DNA from: Streptomyces flavidovirens DSM 40150
Lineage (GTDB): Bacteria; Actinomycetota; Actinomycetes; Streptomycetales; Streptomycetaceae
Assembly: GCF_000429085.1 (NCBI RefSeq)
Contig: NZ_AUBE01000020.1
Span: forward strand, 82,581 to 146,580
DNA: 64,000 nucleotides
Reading direction: 5' to 3'
A model generated the notes under the pieces. That model had not been told where the DNA came from, ran no database searches, and saw only the letters and a program-made list of their open reading frames with translations. Made by a program: the position numbers and the translations under genes. Shown one piece after another: positions 1-8,693 of this stretch. Position 1 is the first letter of the stretch; each line of letters begins with the position of its first letter.

Positions 1-983
1 TTGTCGCGGGTCGAGCCGATGGCCGAGATGACGTTACGGGCGGCGTCACGCAGCGCCATGAGGGCGTACCCGAGATCCTCCGGGACCTCTTCGAGGCGTC
101 CGGGGAGCGCGAGCTCCATCAGCCGTTCGAAGGACTCCGCGGCTGTCTGGAGCTCGTCGGCGACCTTCTCGTTGACCAGCTTGGCCGCCCGGCGGACAGC
201 CCGGTTGACCTGTCCGGGACTGAGCTCGCCGGTCGCTACGCCGGTCACCCGTGAGACCAGTTCGTGCGCCTCGTCGACGATCAGCACCTCGTGCGGGGGG
301 AGCACGGGTGCGCCCTCGATGGCGTCGATGGCGAGGAGGGCGTGGTTGGTCACGACGACATCGGCGAGCTTGGCGCGCTCGCGGGCCGCCTCCGCGAAGC
401 ATTCCGCTCCGTACGCGCATTTGGACGCGCCGAGGCACTCACGTGAGGAGACGGAGACCTGGCCCCAGGCACGGTCGGAGACACCGGGGGTGAGATCGTC
501 GCGGTCGCCCGTCTCGGTCTCGTCCGCCCAGTCGCGCATGCGCAGCAGGTCCTTGCCGAGCTTGCTGGTCGGAGCCGCGGCTTCGAACTGGTCGAAGAGG
601 CCGTCCTCCTCGTCCTGCGGTACACCCTCATGGAGCCGGTGCAGACAGAGGTAGTTCGACCGGCCCTTGAGCATGGCGAACTCGGGGCGTCGGCGCAGCA
701 GCGGGTGCAACGCTTCGACCGTACGCGGAAGATCACGCTCCACGAGCTGGCGCTGCAGGGCCAGGGTCGCCGTCGCCACGACGACGCGCTCGCCGTGCGC
801 CAGGGCCGGGACCAGATAGCCGAGGGACTTTCCGGTGCCGGTGCCGGCCTGGACGAGCAGGTGGGCATTGTCGTCGATGGCTCCGGCCACAGCCTCGGTC
901 ATGGCGACCTGGCCGGGCCGCTCCGTGCCGCCGACGGCGGTGACGGCGGCATGGAGGAGCTCGGGGAGTGAGGGCTTCGTCAT
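1..983 (-). CDS. DinG/XPD-family ATP-dependent DNA helicase (3' end outside window)
   Basis: Superfamily 2 helicase of the DinG/XPD iron-sulfur type, which unwinds DNA 5'-3' in repair. Only the first 327 residues lie in the window; the gene continues past base 1. Walker A (AGTGTGKS) is near residue 45. The four iron-sulfur ligands are visible as Cys113 (in NYLCLH), Cys183, Cys189 and Cys195, and the DEAH box is near residue 237 in VLIVDEAHEL. The ATG at 981-983 is chosen because the family's N-terminus begins here and no in-frame coding character precedes it. It starts 56 bp after the siderophore operon on the same strand, so it may be read through from there or have its own promoter. In S. 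coelicolor the next genes are, from memory, lexA and nrdRJ, which fits a repair neighbourhood. Confidence 0.93.
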   Translation of the reverse strand, partial: MTKPSLPELLHAAVTAVGGTERPGQVAMTEAVAGAIDDNAHLLVQAGTGTGKSLGYLVPALAHGERVVVATATLALQRQLVERDLPRTVEALHPLLRRRPEFAMLKGRSNYLCLHRLHEGVPQDEEDGLFDQFEAAAPTSKLGKDLLRMRDWADETETGDRDDLTPGVSDRAWGQVSVSSRECLGASKCAYGAECFAEAARERAKLADVVVTNHALLAIDAIEGAPVLPPHEVLIVDEAHELVSRVTGVATGELSPGQVNRAVRRAAKLVNEKVADELQTAAESFERLMELALPGRLEEVPEDLGYALMALRDAARNVISAIGSTRD

Positions 984-1038
984 AGCCCGTCCAGCCTACG
1001 GGGCACCACTGACAACCCGCGTCACGCCGGCGACCGCA

Positions 1039-2967
1039 TCAGGACAGGTGGAGGGGGTTGGGGACGGTGCCGTGCACCGCGGCGTGCGGGCGGTCGGGAC
1101 GGTCGCGGTAACCGTCGAGGTGCAGGCGGTTCCGGTTGAGGCAGAGACGCTCGATCCGCGGGGTGAGCAGATCGAAGATCTCGTACCGGTCCTTGAGCTC
1201 GGGAAAGCGGGCTTGGTGCCGCAGAATTTCAGCTCGTACGAGTGACCAGAATTCATGCTCGGGAACGCCCAGTTGCTCTTCGCACAGGGGCGCCAAATAG
1301 CGGAACACACCGACGAACAGGCCGGAATGGATGAACTGAGTGAGGAAGGCGGGAGGCTCGGTCAGCAGTACCTCGCGCACGTCGTCGGGCATGGTGTCGT
1401 GCTCGGGCAGCGGATGCGCGCTCACGTTCACGTCGTCGACGAAATCCTTGATCGCGAGGCGTACCGGAATGTCGTGGTCGTCGAAGACGACGATGGCGTT
1501 CTCGCCGTGCGGGGAGAAGACGGTGCCGTAGCGGTACAGGAAGTGCAGCAGCGGGGGCAGCATCGCGGCGAACAGGCGCCGGAGCCACACGGCGGGCGGG
1601 ATGCCCGCGCGAGCGACGAGTTCCGCGGTGAAGGCGCGGCCCTCGGGGTCGGTGTGGAGCAGAGAGGCGAGCGTACGGGCGCGCTCTCCGGGCGCCAGCC
1701 GGCCGGTGAGCGGCTCGCGCCAGATGGCGCCCAGCAACTCCTTGTACTGGTACGGAACCTCGGGGAGGCCGTCGTACAGGGGGTGCTCGACGGCGACGGA
1801 GGCGACCTCGCCCAGGAGGATCACTCCGCACTCGTCGCGCAGGAACGGGTCGGCGTCGCGCAGTCCGTGCACCCAGGCGGTGACGGCGGGCGCCGCCAGG
1901 GTGCGCTCGGTGGGCAGTCCGCGCCAAACCAGCGTGTTGAGGACGGCGAGCGGCAGTTTGACCGTGTGCCGGTCGGGACGGCTCGTATTGAGGAACGTAC
2001 GAATGGACTGCTGCGGCATTCGTACGTCGCCGTCGGTGGGGAGCGGCACGATGGCGCCCTGGGCGACGGCGGGTGCGAAGAGCGGCAGGATCACTTCGTC
2101 CCACTGCCAGGGGTGTACGGGCAGATAGAGGTACCGCTCGGGGTCCAGGCCGCGGGCGCGCAGGACGGCGGCGAACGACTCGCGGGTGGGGACGTCCAGC
2201 TCGCGTGCGTAGAGGCGCTCGGGGGTGGCGAGTAAGGGGACTCCCCGGTAGCCGGCGATGTCGGTGCTGACGGCGATCCAGGGAAGGGCGGCCGGGTTAC
2301 GGGCCTCGGGGGCCCAGCGGGCGGTGTCGGTGGCGGAGAGACCGAGGCGGCCCTTGTTGAGGACGAGCCAGGGGTGGCCGGTCTGGTGCCCTTCGAGCTC
2401 CGCGTACCCGAGGTCGGCGAGACGCGCGGCGGACACGGCGGTGTGGTCGAGGCGGGCGTCGGCGGCCAGGGTGGCGCTCAGCTCGCGGATGAGGTGGCCG
2501 AGGGTGGCACCGTCGAGCGCCAGGAGGCGGCGGGCGAGGACCAAGAAGCGAAGGGGATCGCCGAAAGGACGGCCGTCGGTGCCGGTGCCGGTGCCGGTCT
2601 CGGTGCCGGCGTCGGTGTCGGCGTCGCGCTCGCTGAGTTCGATCGTGTCGGGGTTCACGCGCCAGCTGCCGTAGGCGCCGCGTACCGCCCGGAAGGAGAG
2701 GATGCCGCCGTCGTCGAGCCGGAGGGTATGACGGTCACCGGCCGGCTGCGGGAGCGGCTCGATGATCTCTTCGTACGCGAACTCACCCAGCATCTTGGCG
2801 AGGAGGCGGCGGGCGGCCAGCTCCCAGGTGCCGGGTTTCAGCTCGGGTGGAGCGAGCAGCGGGAGCGGGTCCTCGAAGTCATGGGCGACGGCGGGCTTCG
2901 GCACGGGGACTCCTCGGGTGGAACCCATTCGGGGCGAGCGGTGTATGAGAGATAGCGGGTCGTTCAC
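1039..2967 (-). CDS. NIS siderophore synthetase, IucC/RhbF/DesD-like (IucA/IucC family)
   Basis: NRPS-independent siderophore synthetase that adenylates a carboxylate (usually citrate or a citryl or succinyl intermediate) and condenses it with an amine. It has 642 residues, slightly above the usual ~600. Family motifs are visible: HPWQW, PQQSIRTFLN, a KLPL segment, HGENAIVV and KDFVDDV near the C-terminal third, and LNRNRL close to the end. This is the subtype that usually performs the last condensation. The GTG start at 2967 overlaps the stop of the upstream acyltransferase gene by 4 nt (GTGA), indicating translational coupling; an internal ATG about 13 codons in is the alternative start. 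An acidic Thr/Gly stretch (residues ~110-125, TETGTGTGTD) encoded by 6-bp repeats looks like a low-complexity insertion. It is the last gene of the four-gene operon. Confidence 0.92.
   Translation of the reverse strand: MNDPLSLIHRSPRMGSTRGVPVPKPAVAHDFEDPLPLLAPPELKPGTWELAARRLLAKMLGEFAYEEIIEPLPQPAGDRHTLRLDDGGILSFRAVRGAYGSWRVNPDTIELSERDADTDAGTETGTGTGTDGRPFGDPLRFLVLARRLLALDGATLGHLIRELSATLAADARLDHTAVSAARLADLGYAELEGHQTGHPWLVLNKGRLGLSATDTARWAPEARNPAALPWIAVSTDIAGYRGVPLLATPERLYARELDVPTRESFAAVLRARGLDPERYLYLPVHPWQWDEVILPLFAPAVAQGAIVPLPTDGDVRMPQQSIRTFLNTSRPDRHTVKLPLAVLNTLVWRGLPTERTLAAPAVTAWVHGLRDADPFLRDECGVILLGEVASVAVEHPLYDGLPEVPYQYKELLGAIWREPLTGRLAPGERARTLASLLHTDPEGRAFTAELVARAGIPPAVWLRRLFAAMLPPLLHFLYRYGTVFSPHGENAIVVFDDHDIPVRLAIKDFVDDVNVSAHPLPEHDTMPDDVREVLLTEPPAFLTQFIHSGLFVGVFRYLAPLCEEQLGVPEHEFWSLVRAEILRHQARFPELKDRYEIFDLLTPRIERLCLNRNRLHLDGYRDRPDRPHAAVHGTVPNPLHLS
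2573..2635 (-). repeat. GGTGCC-type hexanucleotide repeats inside NIS synthetase
   Basis: About ten imperfect copies of a GGTGCC/GGTGTC-like 6-bp unit lie within the coding sequence and encode the Asp/Thr/Gly run. The unit length is a multiple of three, so copy-number change would alter length without breaking the frame. Confidence 0.6.
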
Positions 2968-3689
2968 AGCAGGTTTCGCAGGGCGCGGTCGCGGACCATG
3001 AGCGCGGCTCGCTTGTCGGGGAGGTCGAGCTCCGCCGAGAAGCGGAAGCCGGCCGCGAGGAAGGCGGAGACGGAGGGCGTGTTGCGAAGGTCGGGTTCGG
3101 CGACGACACGTGCGCAGGCGGGACGTTTTTTGAGTACGAGGTCGGCGACAGCTCTCAGGAGGGTGGTGCCGAGGCCGCGGCCACGGTCCGCGACGCCACC
3201 GACGAGGAGGTGGATGCCGGTGTCGTGCGGGCGGGCCGGATAGTGGCGGGCCAGCGGGTCGAGGTCGGCGCGGTAGATCTCCCAGTAGCTCATGGGTACG
3301 CCGCCCAGTACGCCGAGGCAGGGTGCGCTGCGGCCGTCACCGTCGAGCTGGGTGCGCAGGTGTGCGGCGGTGACATCCGGCGGACCTGAGAGCTCCCAGA
3401 ACGCGGCTACAGCCGGATCGTTCATCCACCGGCTGATGAGTGGCAGGTCCCGCTCGATGCGTACGGGAACGAGCTGGAAGACACCCGCCGAGGTGGTGAC
3501 GGCGCCCCAGTCGGCGGGGGTGTCGAGGAGGCCTCCGCCGACGGGTCCGGGGACGGTCACCGGCGCGTCGTCACCGAAGAGCGCGATGAGCTCGTCGGTG
3601 AGCCGCAGGTCGAGGGTGTCCTCGGTGCTGGATCCGGCGCGGGGAGCGGGGTTGGTTCCTGCGTCGGTGCTCGCATCGGCGGGAGGCAC
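2964..3689 (-). CDS. Siderophore N-acyltransferase, IucB/RhbD-like GNAT
   Basis: GNAT-fold acyltransferase of the siderophore type that acylates an N6-hydroxylysine or related hydroxylamine. It has 241 residues. The IucB/AlcB-type signature is clear: RWMNDPAVAAFWELSGPP near residue 80, SYWEIYRADLD, the CoA-binding GRGLGTTLLRA region, VVAEPDLRN, and the closing LPDKRAALM. The first ~60 residues are a variable, low-complexity extension. The GTG at 3689 is chosen because GAGAGGAG lies 7 nt upstream; the reading frame stays open far upstream, but there it overlaps the preceding synthetase. Its presence implies a hydroxamate product, although no N-monooxygenase gene is nearby. The stop overlaps the next gene's start. 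Confidence 0.9.
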   Translation of the reverse strand: MPPADASTDAGTNPAPRAGSSTEDTLDLRLTDELIALFGDDAPVTVPGPVGGGLLDTPADWGAVTTSAGVFQLVPVRIERDLPLISRWMNDPAVAAFWELSGPPDVTAAHLRTQLDGDGRSAPCLGVLGGVPMSYWEIYRADLDPLARHYPARPHDTGIHLLVGGVADRGRGLGTTLLRAVADLVLKKRPACARVVAEPDLRNTPSVSAFLAAGFRFSAELDLPDKRAALMVRDRALRNLL

Positions 3690-3730
3690 GGTGACGCTCC
3701 TCTCAGCAGTTCGGGTGGGGCGTGTTTCCG

Positions 3731-5638
3731 TCAGGTACGAAGGGGGTTGGTGATGGTGACGTAGACGGACTGGGTGTCGACCGGGCCTTCGAGCTCGTCG
3801 AGGCCGTGCAGCCGGGTCAGCAGGTTGGCCTTGCAGCGGAGACTGGAGGTCTCCAGCAGTTGCGCGGGCAGCGGGGAGCCGAGGGTGGTGTTCTTCCCGA
3901 GGAACTGGCGGAAGGCGGCGATCAGGACGCGTTCGTCGGCGAGCCGCTGGGCACCGAACGCTCCGATCAGGCCGAGGACGTTGTTGATGCCGAGGTAGTA
4001 GGCGAAGCGTTCGTCGGTGACGGCGTCGGGGACGAAGGTGTCGCTGGTGGCGCCGATGCCGGGGAGGCGGCGTTCGAGGTCGGCGCGGTGGGATTCGCGG
4101 AAGTAGTAGCCCTGGTTGTCGCGGTAGCGGCCGCCGACAGGCCAGCCGTCGGGGTCGAGGAGGACCAGGGTGTTCTGCTGATGGGCTTCCAGCGCGACGC
4201 CTGCCGTGCCGTCCAGCCAGAGCACCGGGCGTACGACGTGGTCGAGGTAGCGCAGGAACCATTCGGTGGCCACGGCTCCGATGGGCCGGCCGGTCCGGGC
4301 GGCGAGGCGGGCGACGACCTCGGCGAGGCGGGAGTGCATGCCGGTCCGGCCCGGCCAGGGCCGCGGGGCGGTGAGAGCCGCGATGCAGACGGCGTCGTCG
4401 CCGGGGCCGAACGGGTTGTGACGCAGGAGGGCGTCGAGGCCGGGAATGGGTTCGCCGTCCGCCGTGTCCACGGCGAGCCAGGCCGGGTCGCGGATGATGT
4501 CGAAGCCGGGGTGGGTGGACTGCCATTGCTCGGCCAGCCCGGCGCGCAGCAGCCGGTGGACCTCGACGCCTCGGTGGAGTTCCTTGCGGAGGTTCTCACG
4601 GCGGGAGTTGGTGATGCGTACGCCGAGCGAGAGCTTGAGCATGGCGGGCGAGCCGGGGCGGTGCACGGTACGGACGGAGGAGGTGGGGTGCCATGGGGCG
4701 CCGTACGGGCCGAGGTCGTGGAGGAGACCTTCTGAGAGGAGCGCCGCGACAGCGGGCCGGTGCTTGAGCTCGCGGGCCTGCCAGGGGTGCAGGGGCAAGG
4801 GAACCGTGTGGTCGGGCAGTCGCAGGCCGTCGGCCAGCCGGACGACGAGCTGCTCGACGGGGACGGCGCGGCCACGTTCGGTCCAGGCCGAGTCCGCGTC
4901 CAGTACGGACCGGTCGACGGCCATCCAGTGCAGCGGAAAGGAGCCGTACAACTCGGGCGAGTACAGAAGCGTTTCGGCCTCGGAGAGCCCCTCGCGGCTC
5001 TTGGGGGTGGGGTGCAGTGGATGCCCGAGGAGAAGGGACTGTTCCGCGCTGAGGAACAGGTCCGCCTCTTCGGACGGTCCGGGGTGTGCGCGCCGCTCGG
5101 CGATGAATTGTGCGGTGCGCCGGACGGAGTCGGCGACCCGGCCGACCAGGTCCGCTCCTTCCCCCTGCCCCGCCTCGCGGCCGAGCAGCGCGGCGACCGT
5201 GACGGCGTCGGCGGGCGGCGCCCCCTGCGGCCCGCCTTCCAGCACCGGCATGCCGAAGCGGTGCCATCCGGTGGCCGACCAGTAGCGGACGGGGACGAGC
5301 AGTGCGGTGCCGCTGGCGTCGAGCGGGATGCGGAGCGCCGGTCCCAGGGGCCGGCGGAGGTCTTTCTCCCGGACCCAGCAGCGCAGCAGGTTCTCGACGG
5401 CTGCCGCCTCCGCCGCCGCGTGCGGGTCGGGGTGGTCGAGCAGGTCCGCGGTCACGCCCGCTGCCTGCGGGCGGGCACCTGGCCCCGGCGTGCGCTGTTC
5501 CGCATGGGCGCTGCCCTTCTGCCGGGGCACCTTGGGCTCGTCGACCACGAGGCGGCCGTGCGTACCGCCCTGTCCTCGGTCGTGGGGGGCGGGTCGGTCT
5601 TCGGCCTCGGACGCATCGGGTGCGGGAGTGGGGTTCAC
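3731..5638 (-). CDS. NIS siderophore synthetase, IucA/RhbC-like (IucA/IucC family)
   Basis: Second NRPS-independent siderophore synthetase, of the type that normally performs the first condensation with citrate. It has 635 residues. Visible motifs are LPLHPWQ near residue 285, HPTSSVRT with the following MLKLSLGVRITNSRRENLRKEL block (ATP and carboxylate site), EAHQQNTLVLL near 475, and RDNQGYYFRES. The N-terminal ~75 residues are charged, low-complexity and poorly conserved. The GTG at 5638 has AAGGAAGA upstream as ribosome binding site. It lies 29 bp after the aminotransferase and 41 bp before the acyltransferase. Having both an IucA-like and an IucC-like enzyme is the usual arrangement for a two-armed citrate siderophore such as aerobactin, schizokinen or rhizobactin. 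Confidence 0.92.
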   Translation of the reverse strand: MNPTPAPDASEAEDRPAPHDRGQGGTHGRLVVDEPKVPRQKGSAHAEQRTPGPGARPQAAGVTADLLDHPDPHAAAEAAAVENLLRCWVREKDLRRPLGPALRIPLDASGTALLVPVRYWSATGWHRFGMPVLEGGPQGAPPADAVTVAALLGREAGQGEGADLVGRVADSVRRTAQFIAERRAHPGPSEEADLFLSAEQSLLLGHPLHPTPKSREGLSEAETLLYSPELYGSFPLHWMAVDRSVLDADSAWTERGRAVPVEQLVVRLADGLRLPDHTVPLPLHPWQARELKHRPAVAALLSEGLLHDLGPYGAPWHPTSSVRTVHRPGSPAMLKLSLGVRITNSRRENLRKELHRGVEVHRLLRAGLAEQWQSTHPGFDIIRDPAWLAVDTADGEPIPGLDALLRHNPFGPGDDAVCIAALTAPRPWPGRTGMHSRLAEVVARLAARTGRPIGAVATEWFLRYLDHVVRPVLWLDGTAGVALEAHQQNTLVLLDPDGWPVGGRYRDNQGYYFRESHRADLERRLPGIGATSDTFVPDAVTDERFAYYLGINNVLGLIGAFGAQRLADERVLIAAFRQFLGKNTTLGSPLPAQLLETSSLRCKANLLTRLHGLDELEGPVDTQSVYVTITNPLRT

Positions 5639-5667
5639 GGGGGTCTTCCTTGGGACGAGGTCCGGGG

Positions 5668-7059
5668 TCAGTTCGACAGCCCGGTCTGTTGCCGGTGGTA
5701 CGGAGAGCGTTCGGCGGCCGACAGGGCGTCGGCCAGACGGTCGAGGACCGCCGAGGCCTGTTCATCGGTGAGGGTGAGGGGAGGCAGCAGACGGACGACG
5801 CCGGCATGACGCCCGCCGAGCTCGACGATGAGTCCGCGCTCCAGGCACTCCTGCTGGACCGCGGCGGCCAGAGCGGACGCCGCCGGGGGTACGCCCGTGG
5901 ACGTACGGCTTCCGTCGCCGAGTGCGGCGTCGGGGTCGACGAGTTCGATGCCGATCATCAGTCCCCGGCCGCGTACGTTCCCGATGCAGGGGTGGTCGGC
6001 GGCCAGGCCCTGCAACTGGCCCATCATGCGTGCGCCGAGCACAGCGGCGCGCTCGGCAAGCCGGTTCTCGCGTACGTACGCCAGGGTGGCGGCGCCCGCC
6101 GCCATGGCGAGCTGGTTGCCGCGGAACGTGCCGGCATGGGCGCCCGGCTCCCAGACGTCGAGATCGGCCCGGTAGACCACCACGGCCAGCGGAAGGCTGC
6201 CGCCGATGGCCTTGGACAGAACCATCACATCGGGCACGATTCCGCTGTGCTCGACCGCCCAGAAGGCGCCGGTCCTGCCGACTCCCGTCTGTACCTCGTC
6301 GGCGATCAGCGCGATGGAGCGGTCCGCCGTGATCCGGCGCATCCGCCGCATCCACTCGTCCGGTGCGGGAATCACCCCGCCCTCCCCCTGCACCGGTTCA
6401 AGGATCATCCCGGCCGGGTGCGCCACGCCGCTCTTGGGATCGTCGAGGAGGTTCTCGGTCCAGCGGGCGGAGAGTTCGGCGCCGCGTTCGCCGCCCGCAC
6501 CGAAGGGGCACCGGTAGTCGTACGGATAGGGCAGTCGCGTCACCCGTACGTCCTGCGCACCGCCCGAGGCGTCGAGGGCGCCCGCCGTCATGCCGTGGTA
6601 CGCCCCGGTGAAGGCCAGCAGTCCGCTGCGCCCGGTGGCGGTGCGTACGAGTTTGAGCGCGGCCTCGACCGCGTCCGTACCGGCCGGGCCGCAGAACTGC
6701 ACCCGCGCGTTGTCGGCGAGCCCGCGTGGCAGCGTCGCGAACAGCTCGGTGATGAACGCGTCCTTGACGGGGGTAGCGAGGTCGAGCACGTGGAGCGGGG
6801 CGCCGGAGTCGATGACCCGCTTGATGGCTTCCAGCACCACAGGGTGGTTGTGTCCGAGGGCCAGGGTCCCGGCACCCGAGAGGCAGTCGAGATAGCGACG
6901 TCCGTCCGCTCCCTCGATCGTCAGGCCGCGCGCGCGTACGGGAACGATGGGCAGCGATCGCGCGTACGTACGGGCGGAGGATTCGCGCAGCGACTGGCGC
7001 CTCAGGATCCCCTCGTGCGCGGCGCTGAGCACCGCGGCGGCAGGTTCGGTCACGGCCAC
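5668..7059 (-). CDS. Class III aminotransferase, diaminobutyrate-2-oxoglutarate type (RhbA/EctB-like)
   Basis: PLP-dependent omega-aminotransferase, most like 2,4-diaminobutyrate aminotransferases (RhbA, EctB), which make L-2,4-diaminobutyrate from aspartate semialdehyde and glutamate. It has 463 residues. The family signature is present: GPAGTDAVEAALKL (cofactor phosphate region), GAYHGMT, EPVQGEGG, ADEVQTGVGRTG, and the Schiff-base Lys283 in LSKAIGGSLP. The GTG at 7059 is favoured because GGGAGG lies 10 nt upstream; a second GTG follows two codons later. It is the first gene of the operon. In rhizobactin-type pathways the product is decarboxylated to 1,3-diaminopropane, but that decarboxylase is not here. 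I saw no DmdR1/IdeR-type iron box upstream by eye. Confidence 0.9.
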   Translation of the reverse strand: MAVTEPAAAVLSAAHEGILRRQSLRESSARTYARSLPIVPVRARGLTIEGADGRRYLDCLSGAGTLALGHNHPVVLEAIKRVIDSGAPLHVLDLATPVKDAFITELFATLPRGLADNARVQFCGPAGTDAVEAALKLVRTATGRSGLLAFTGAYHGMTAGALDASGGAQDVRVTRLPYPYDYRCPFGAGGERGAELSARWTENLLDDPKSGVAHPAGMILEPVQGEGGVIPAPDEWMRRMRRITADRSIALIADEVQTGVGRTGAFWAVEHSGIVPDVMVLSKAIGGSLPLAVVVYRADLDVWEPGAHAGTFRGNQLAMAAGAATLAYVRENRLAERAAVLGARMMGQLQGLAADHPCIGNVRGRGLMIGIELVDPDAALGDGSRTSTGVPPAASALAAAVQQECLERGLIVELGGRHAGVVRLLPPLTLTDEQASAVLDRLADALSAAERSPYHRQQTGLSN

Positions 7060-7361
7060 GTCTGTTGGTCCTCCCGCGGTGAAGCTTCTGTCGCTCGCAG
7101 TGTCTGTAAGTGCGTGCCCGTCAGGGCTGAACACCGACCCTGCGTCCCCCGTACGTACCAACGACAGTGGCGGCGGGGGATCACGGGCAATAAGAAGATC
7201 CTTACGTCGGGGGAACCGCGGCCCTGCCGCGCGCCGTCCCCATCGGCACCGGCATAGTGGGCACCGCACTCCGGCCCGGAGCTCCGCCGCCGGGGTGCGG
7301 ACGTGTGCGCAGTTCGCAGAGTTCGCTGAAGAAGATTTCGAAGTCCCAGGGGGATCAAGAC
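7060..7361. other. Divergent intergenic region, siderophore operon / protease
   Basis: About 300 bp between the divergent aminotransferase and protease genes, which must carry both promoters. I looked for the 19-bp iron-box palindrome (TTAGGTTAGGCTCACCTAA-like) expected for DmdR1/IdeR control and for a Zur-like box, and found neither. No convincing -35/-10 pair stands out. I see no small gene in it. Confidence 0.5.
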
Positions 7362-8585
7362 ATGCGACCCATTCGCCCGACCATGGCAGCACGTGGCGGA
7401 AGGAGCGCGCGTCGCCGAACGTCCCCCGCATTTGCCGCTGTCGGCCTTGCCGCCGCCCTCGCCCTGACCGCCACCGCCTGCGGCCCGACCGAGGACAACG
7501 CGGGCGGCGAGCCGAGCGCCGCCGCCAGTCAGGCCACCGACGACAAGATCGTCATCCCCGACGATCTGAAGGACCGGCTCAAGGAGCACGGCGTCGACCT
7601 GGACAAGTGGAAGGGCGGCGCCTGGAAGGACTGGAGCAGGGACGACTGGCTCCGCGAGGCCGAGGACTACGTCAACCCGATCATCGAGGACCTCTGGGAC
7701 GCGGACCGCATGCGGGACGCCGAGGAGCCCGACAGGCCGGTGGACAACGACATCTCCGGCGACGAGGGTGTCACCGACCCGACGCCCGCGCCCATCGAGG
7801 CGGTGCCCGTGAAGAGCCCGTACACGGCGAGCACCCCCGAGTCCGGGAAGCTCTTCTTCGACGGGCCCGAAGGTGCGATGGTCTGCTCCGCGACCGTCAT
7901 CAAGGACCCGGCACACCCCGGCAAGTCCAACATGGTGTGGACGGCCGGCCACTGCGTGCACGCCGGCAAGAAGGGCGGCTGGTACCGCAACATCGCCTTC
8001 GTCCCGTCGTACAACAACACCGGCAAGTCGGCCGCGGAACTCGACGCCGCGCCCAAGAACGAGAACGAAATCACTCCGCACGGCGTATGGTGGGGCGACT
8101 GGGCGCAGACGTCATCGCAGTGGATCGCCCAGGGCGGCCCGACCGGCGGCGAAGGCGCTCCGTACGACTTCGCGGTGCTGCATGTCACCCCGGAGAAGGG
8201 CAGCGGCAAGTCCCTTGAGGAGACGGTCGGTTCGGCCCTTCCGGTGGAGTTCAACGCGCCGACCGCACCTGAGGTCGCGAGCATGACGGCGACCGGTTAC
8301 CCTGCCGCTCCGCCCTTCGACGGCCAGAAGCAGTTGCAGTGCGCGGACAAGCCGGGGCGCCTGTCCATCAAGGCCGGCGAACCGACGATGTACCGCATCG
8401 GCTGCACCATGACCGGTGGCTCCTCCGGTGGCGGCTGGACGGCGATCGGCCAGGACGGCAAGCCCGCACTGGTCTCCAACACCTCGATCGGCCCGGTGAC
8501 GGCCGGCTGGCTGGCCGGTCCCCGGCTGGGCGCGGAAGCCAAGACGATCTACGACTCGGTGAGCGGGAAGTTCGCCGGCCAGTAG
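7362..8585 (+). CDS. Secreted lipoprotein-like trypsin-fold serine protease
   Basis: Exported serine endopeptidase of the trypsin/V8 fold, probably membrane-anchored. It has 407 residues. The Arg-rich N-terminus and hydrophobic segment end in a lipobox (LTATAC, Cys40), followed by an acidic region of about 110 residues that may be a propeptide or linker. The catalytic triad is visible: His197 in TAGHC, Asp269 in YDFAVL, and Ser355 in GGSSGGG. Two further cysteines may form a disulfide near the active site. The ATG at 7362 has AGGGGG about 8 nt upstream; the longer open frame upstream is unlikely because the signal peptide begins here. It is monocistronic and followed by a strong hairpin. The substrate cannot be read from sequence. 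Confidence 0.9.
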   Translation: MRPIRPTMAARGGRSARRRTSPAFAAVGLAAALALTATACGPTEDNAGGEPSAAASQATDDKIVIPDDLKDRLKEHGVDLDKWKGGAWKDWSRDDWLREAEDYVNPIIEDLWDADRMRDAEEPDRPVDNDISGDEGVTDPTPAPIEAVPVKSPYTASTPESGKLFFDGPEGAMVCSATVIKDPAHPGKSNMVWTAGHCVHAGKKGGWYRNIAFVPSYNNTGKSAAELDAAPKNENEITPHGVWWGDWAQTSSQWIAQGGPTGGEGAPYDFAVLHVTPEKGSGKSLEETVGSALPVEFNAPTAPEVASMTATGYPAAPPFDGQKQLQCADKPGRLSIKAGEPTMYRIGCTMTGGSSGGGWTAIGQDGKPALVSNTSIGPVTAGWLAGPRLGAEAKTIYDSVSGKFAGQ

Positions 8586-8645
8586 AGCGCAAAGCCCGAA
8601 GGCCGCCCCCGCGTGGTGAGGGGGCGGCCTTCGGGCTTTGCTCTG
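8586..8645 (+). terminator. Strong rho-independent-like hairpin after protease gene
   Basis: Nearly perfect inverted repeat with arms of more than 20 bp (AAAGCCCGAAGGCCGCCCC and its complement) around a short GCGTGGTGA-like loop, starting at the protease stop codon. There is no long T-run, as is usual in Streptomyces. It can also end transcription coming from the convergent hflX gene. Confidence 0.85.
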
Positions 8646-8682
8646 TTCCTGTACGGCTGAGGAGTTCCTGTACGGCTGGGGA
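8645..8682. repeat. Two tandem 19-bp repeats at hflX 3' end
   Basis: Two consecutive copies of GTTCCTGTACGGCTGRGGA differing at one base, lying 11 bp beyond the hflX stop codon between the terminator and the gene. Confidence 0.8.
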
Positions 8683-8693
8683 GCGGGCCCCGG

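Noticed and set aside
5302..7257. 651-codon open frame on the plus strand
   Set aside because: Antisense to the aminotransferase and synthetase genes; no recognisable domain.
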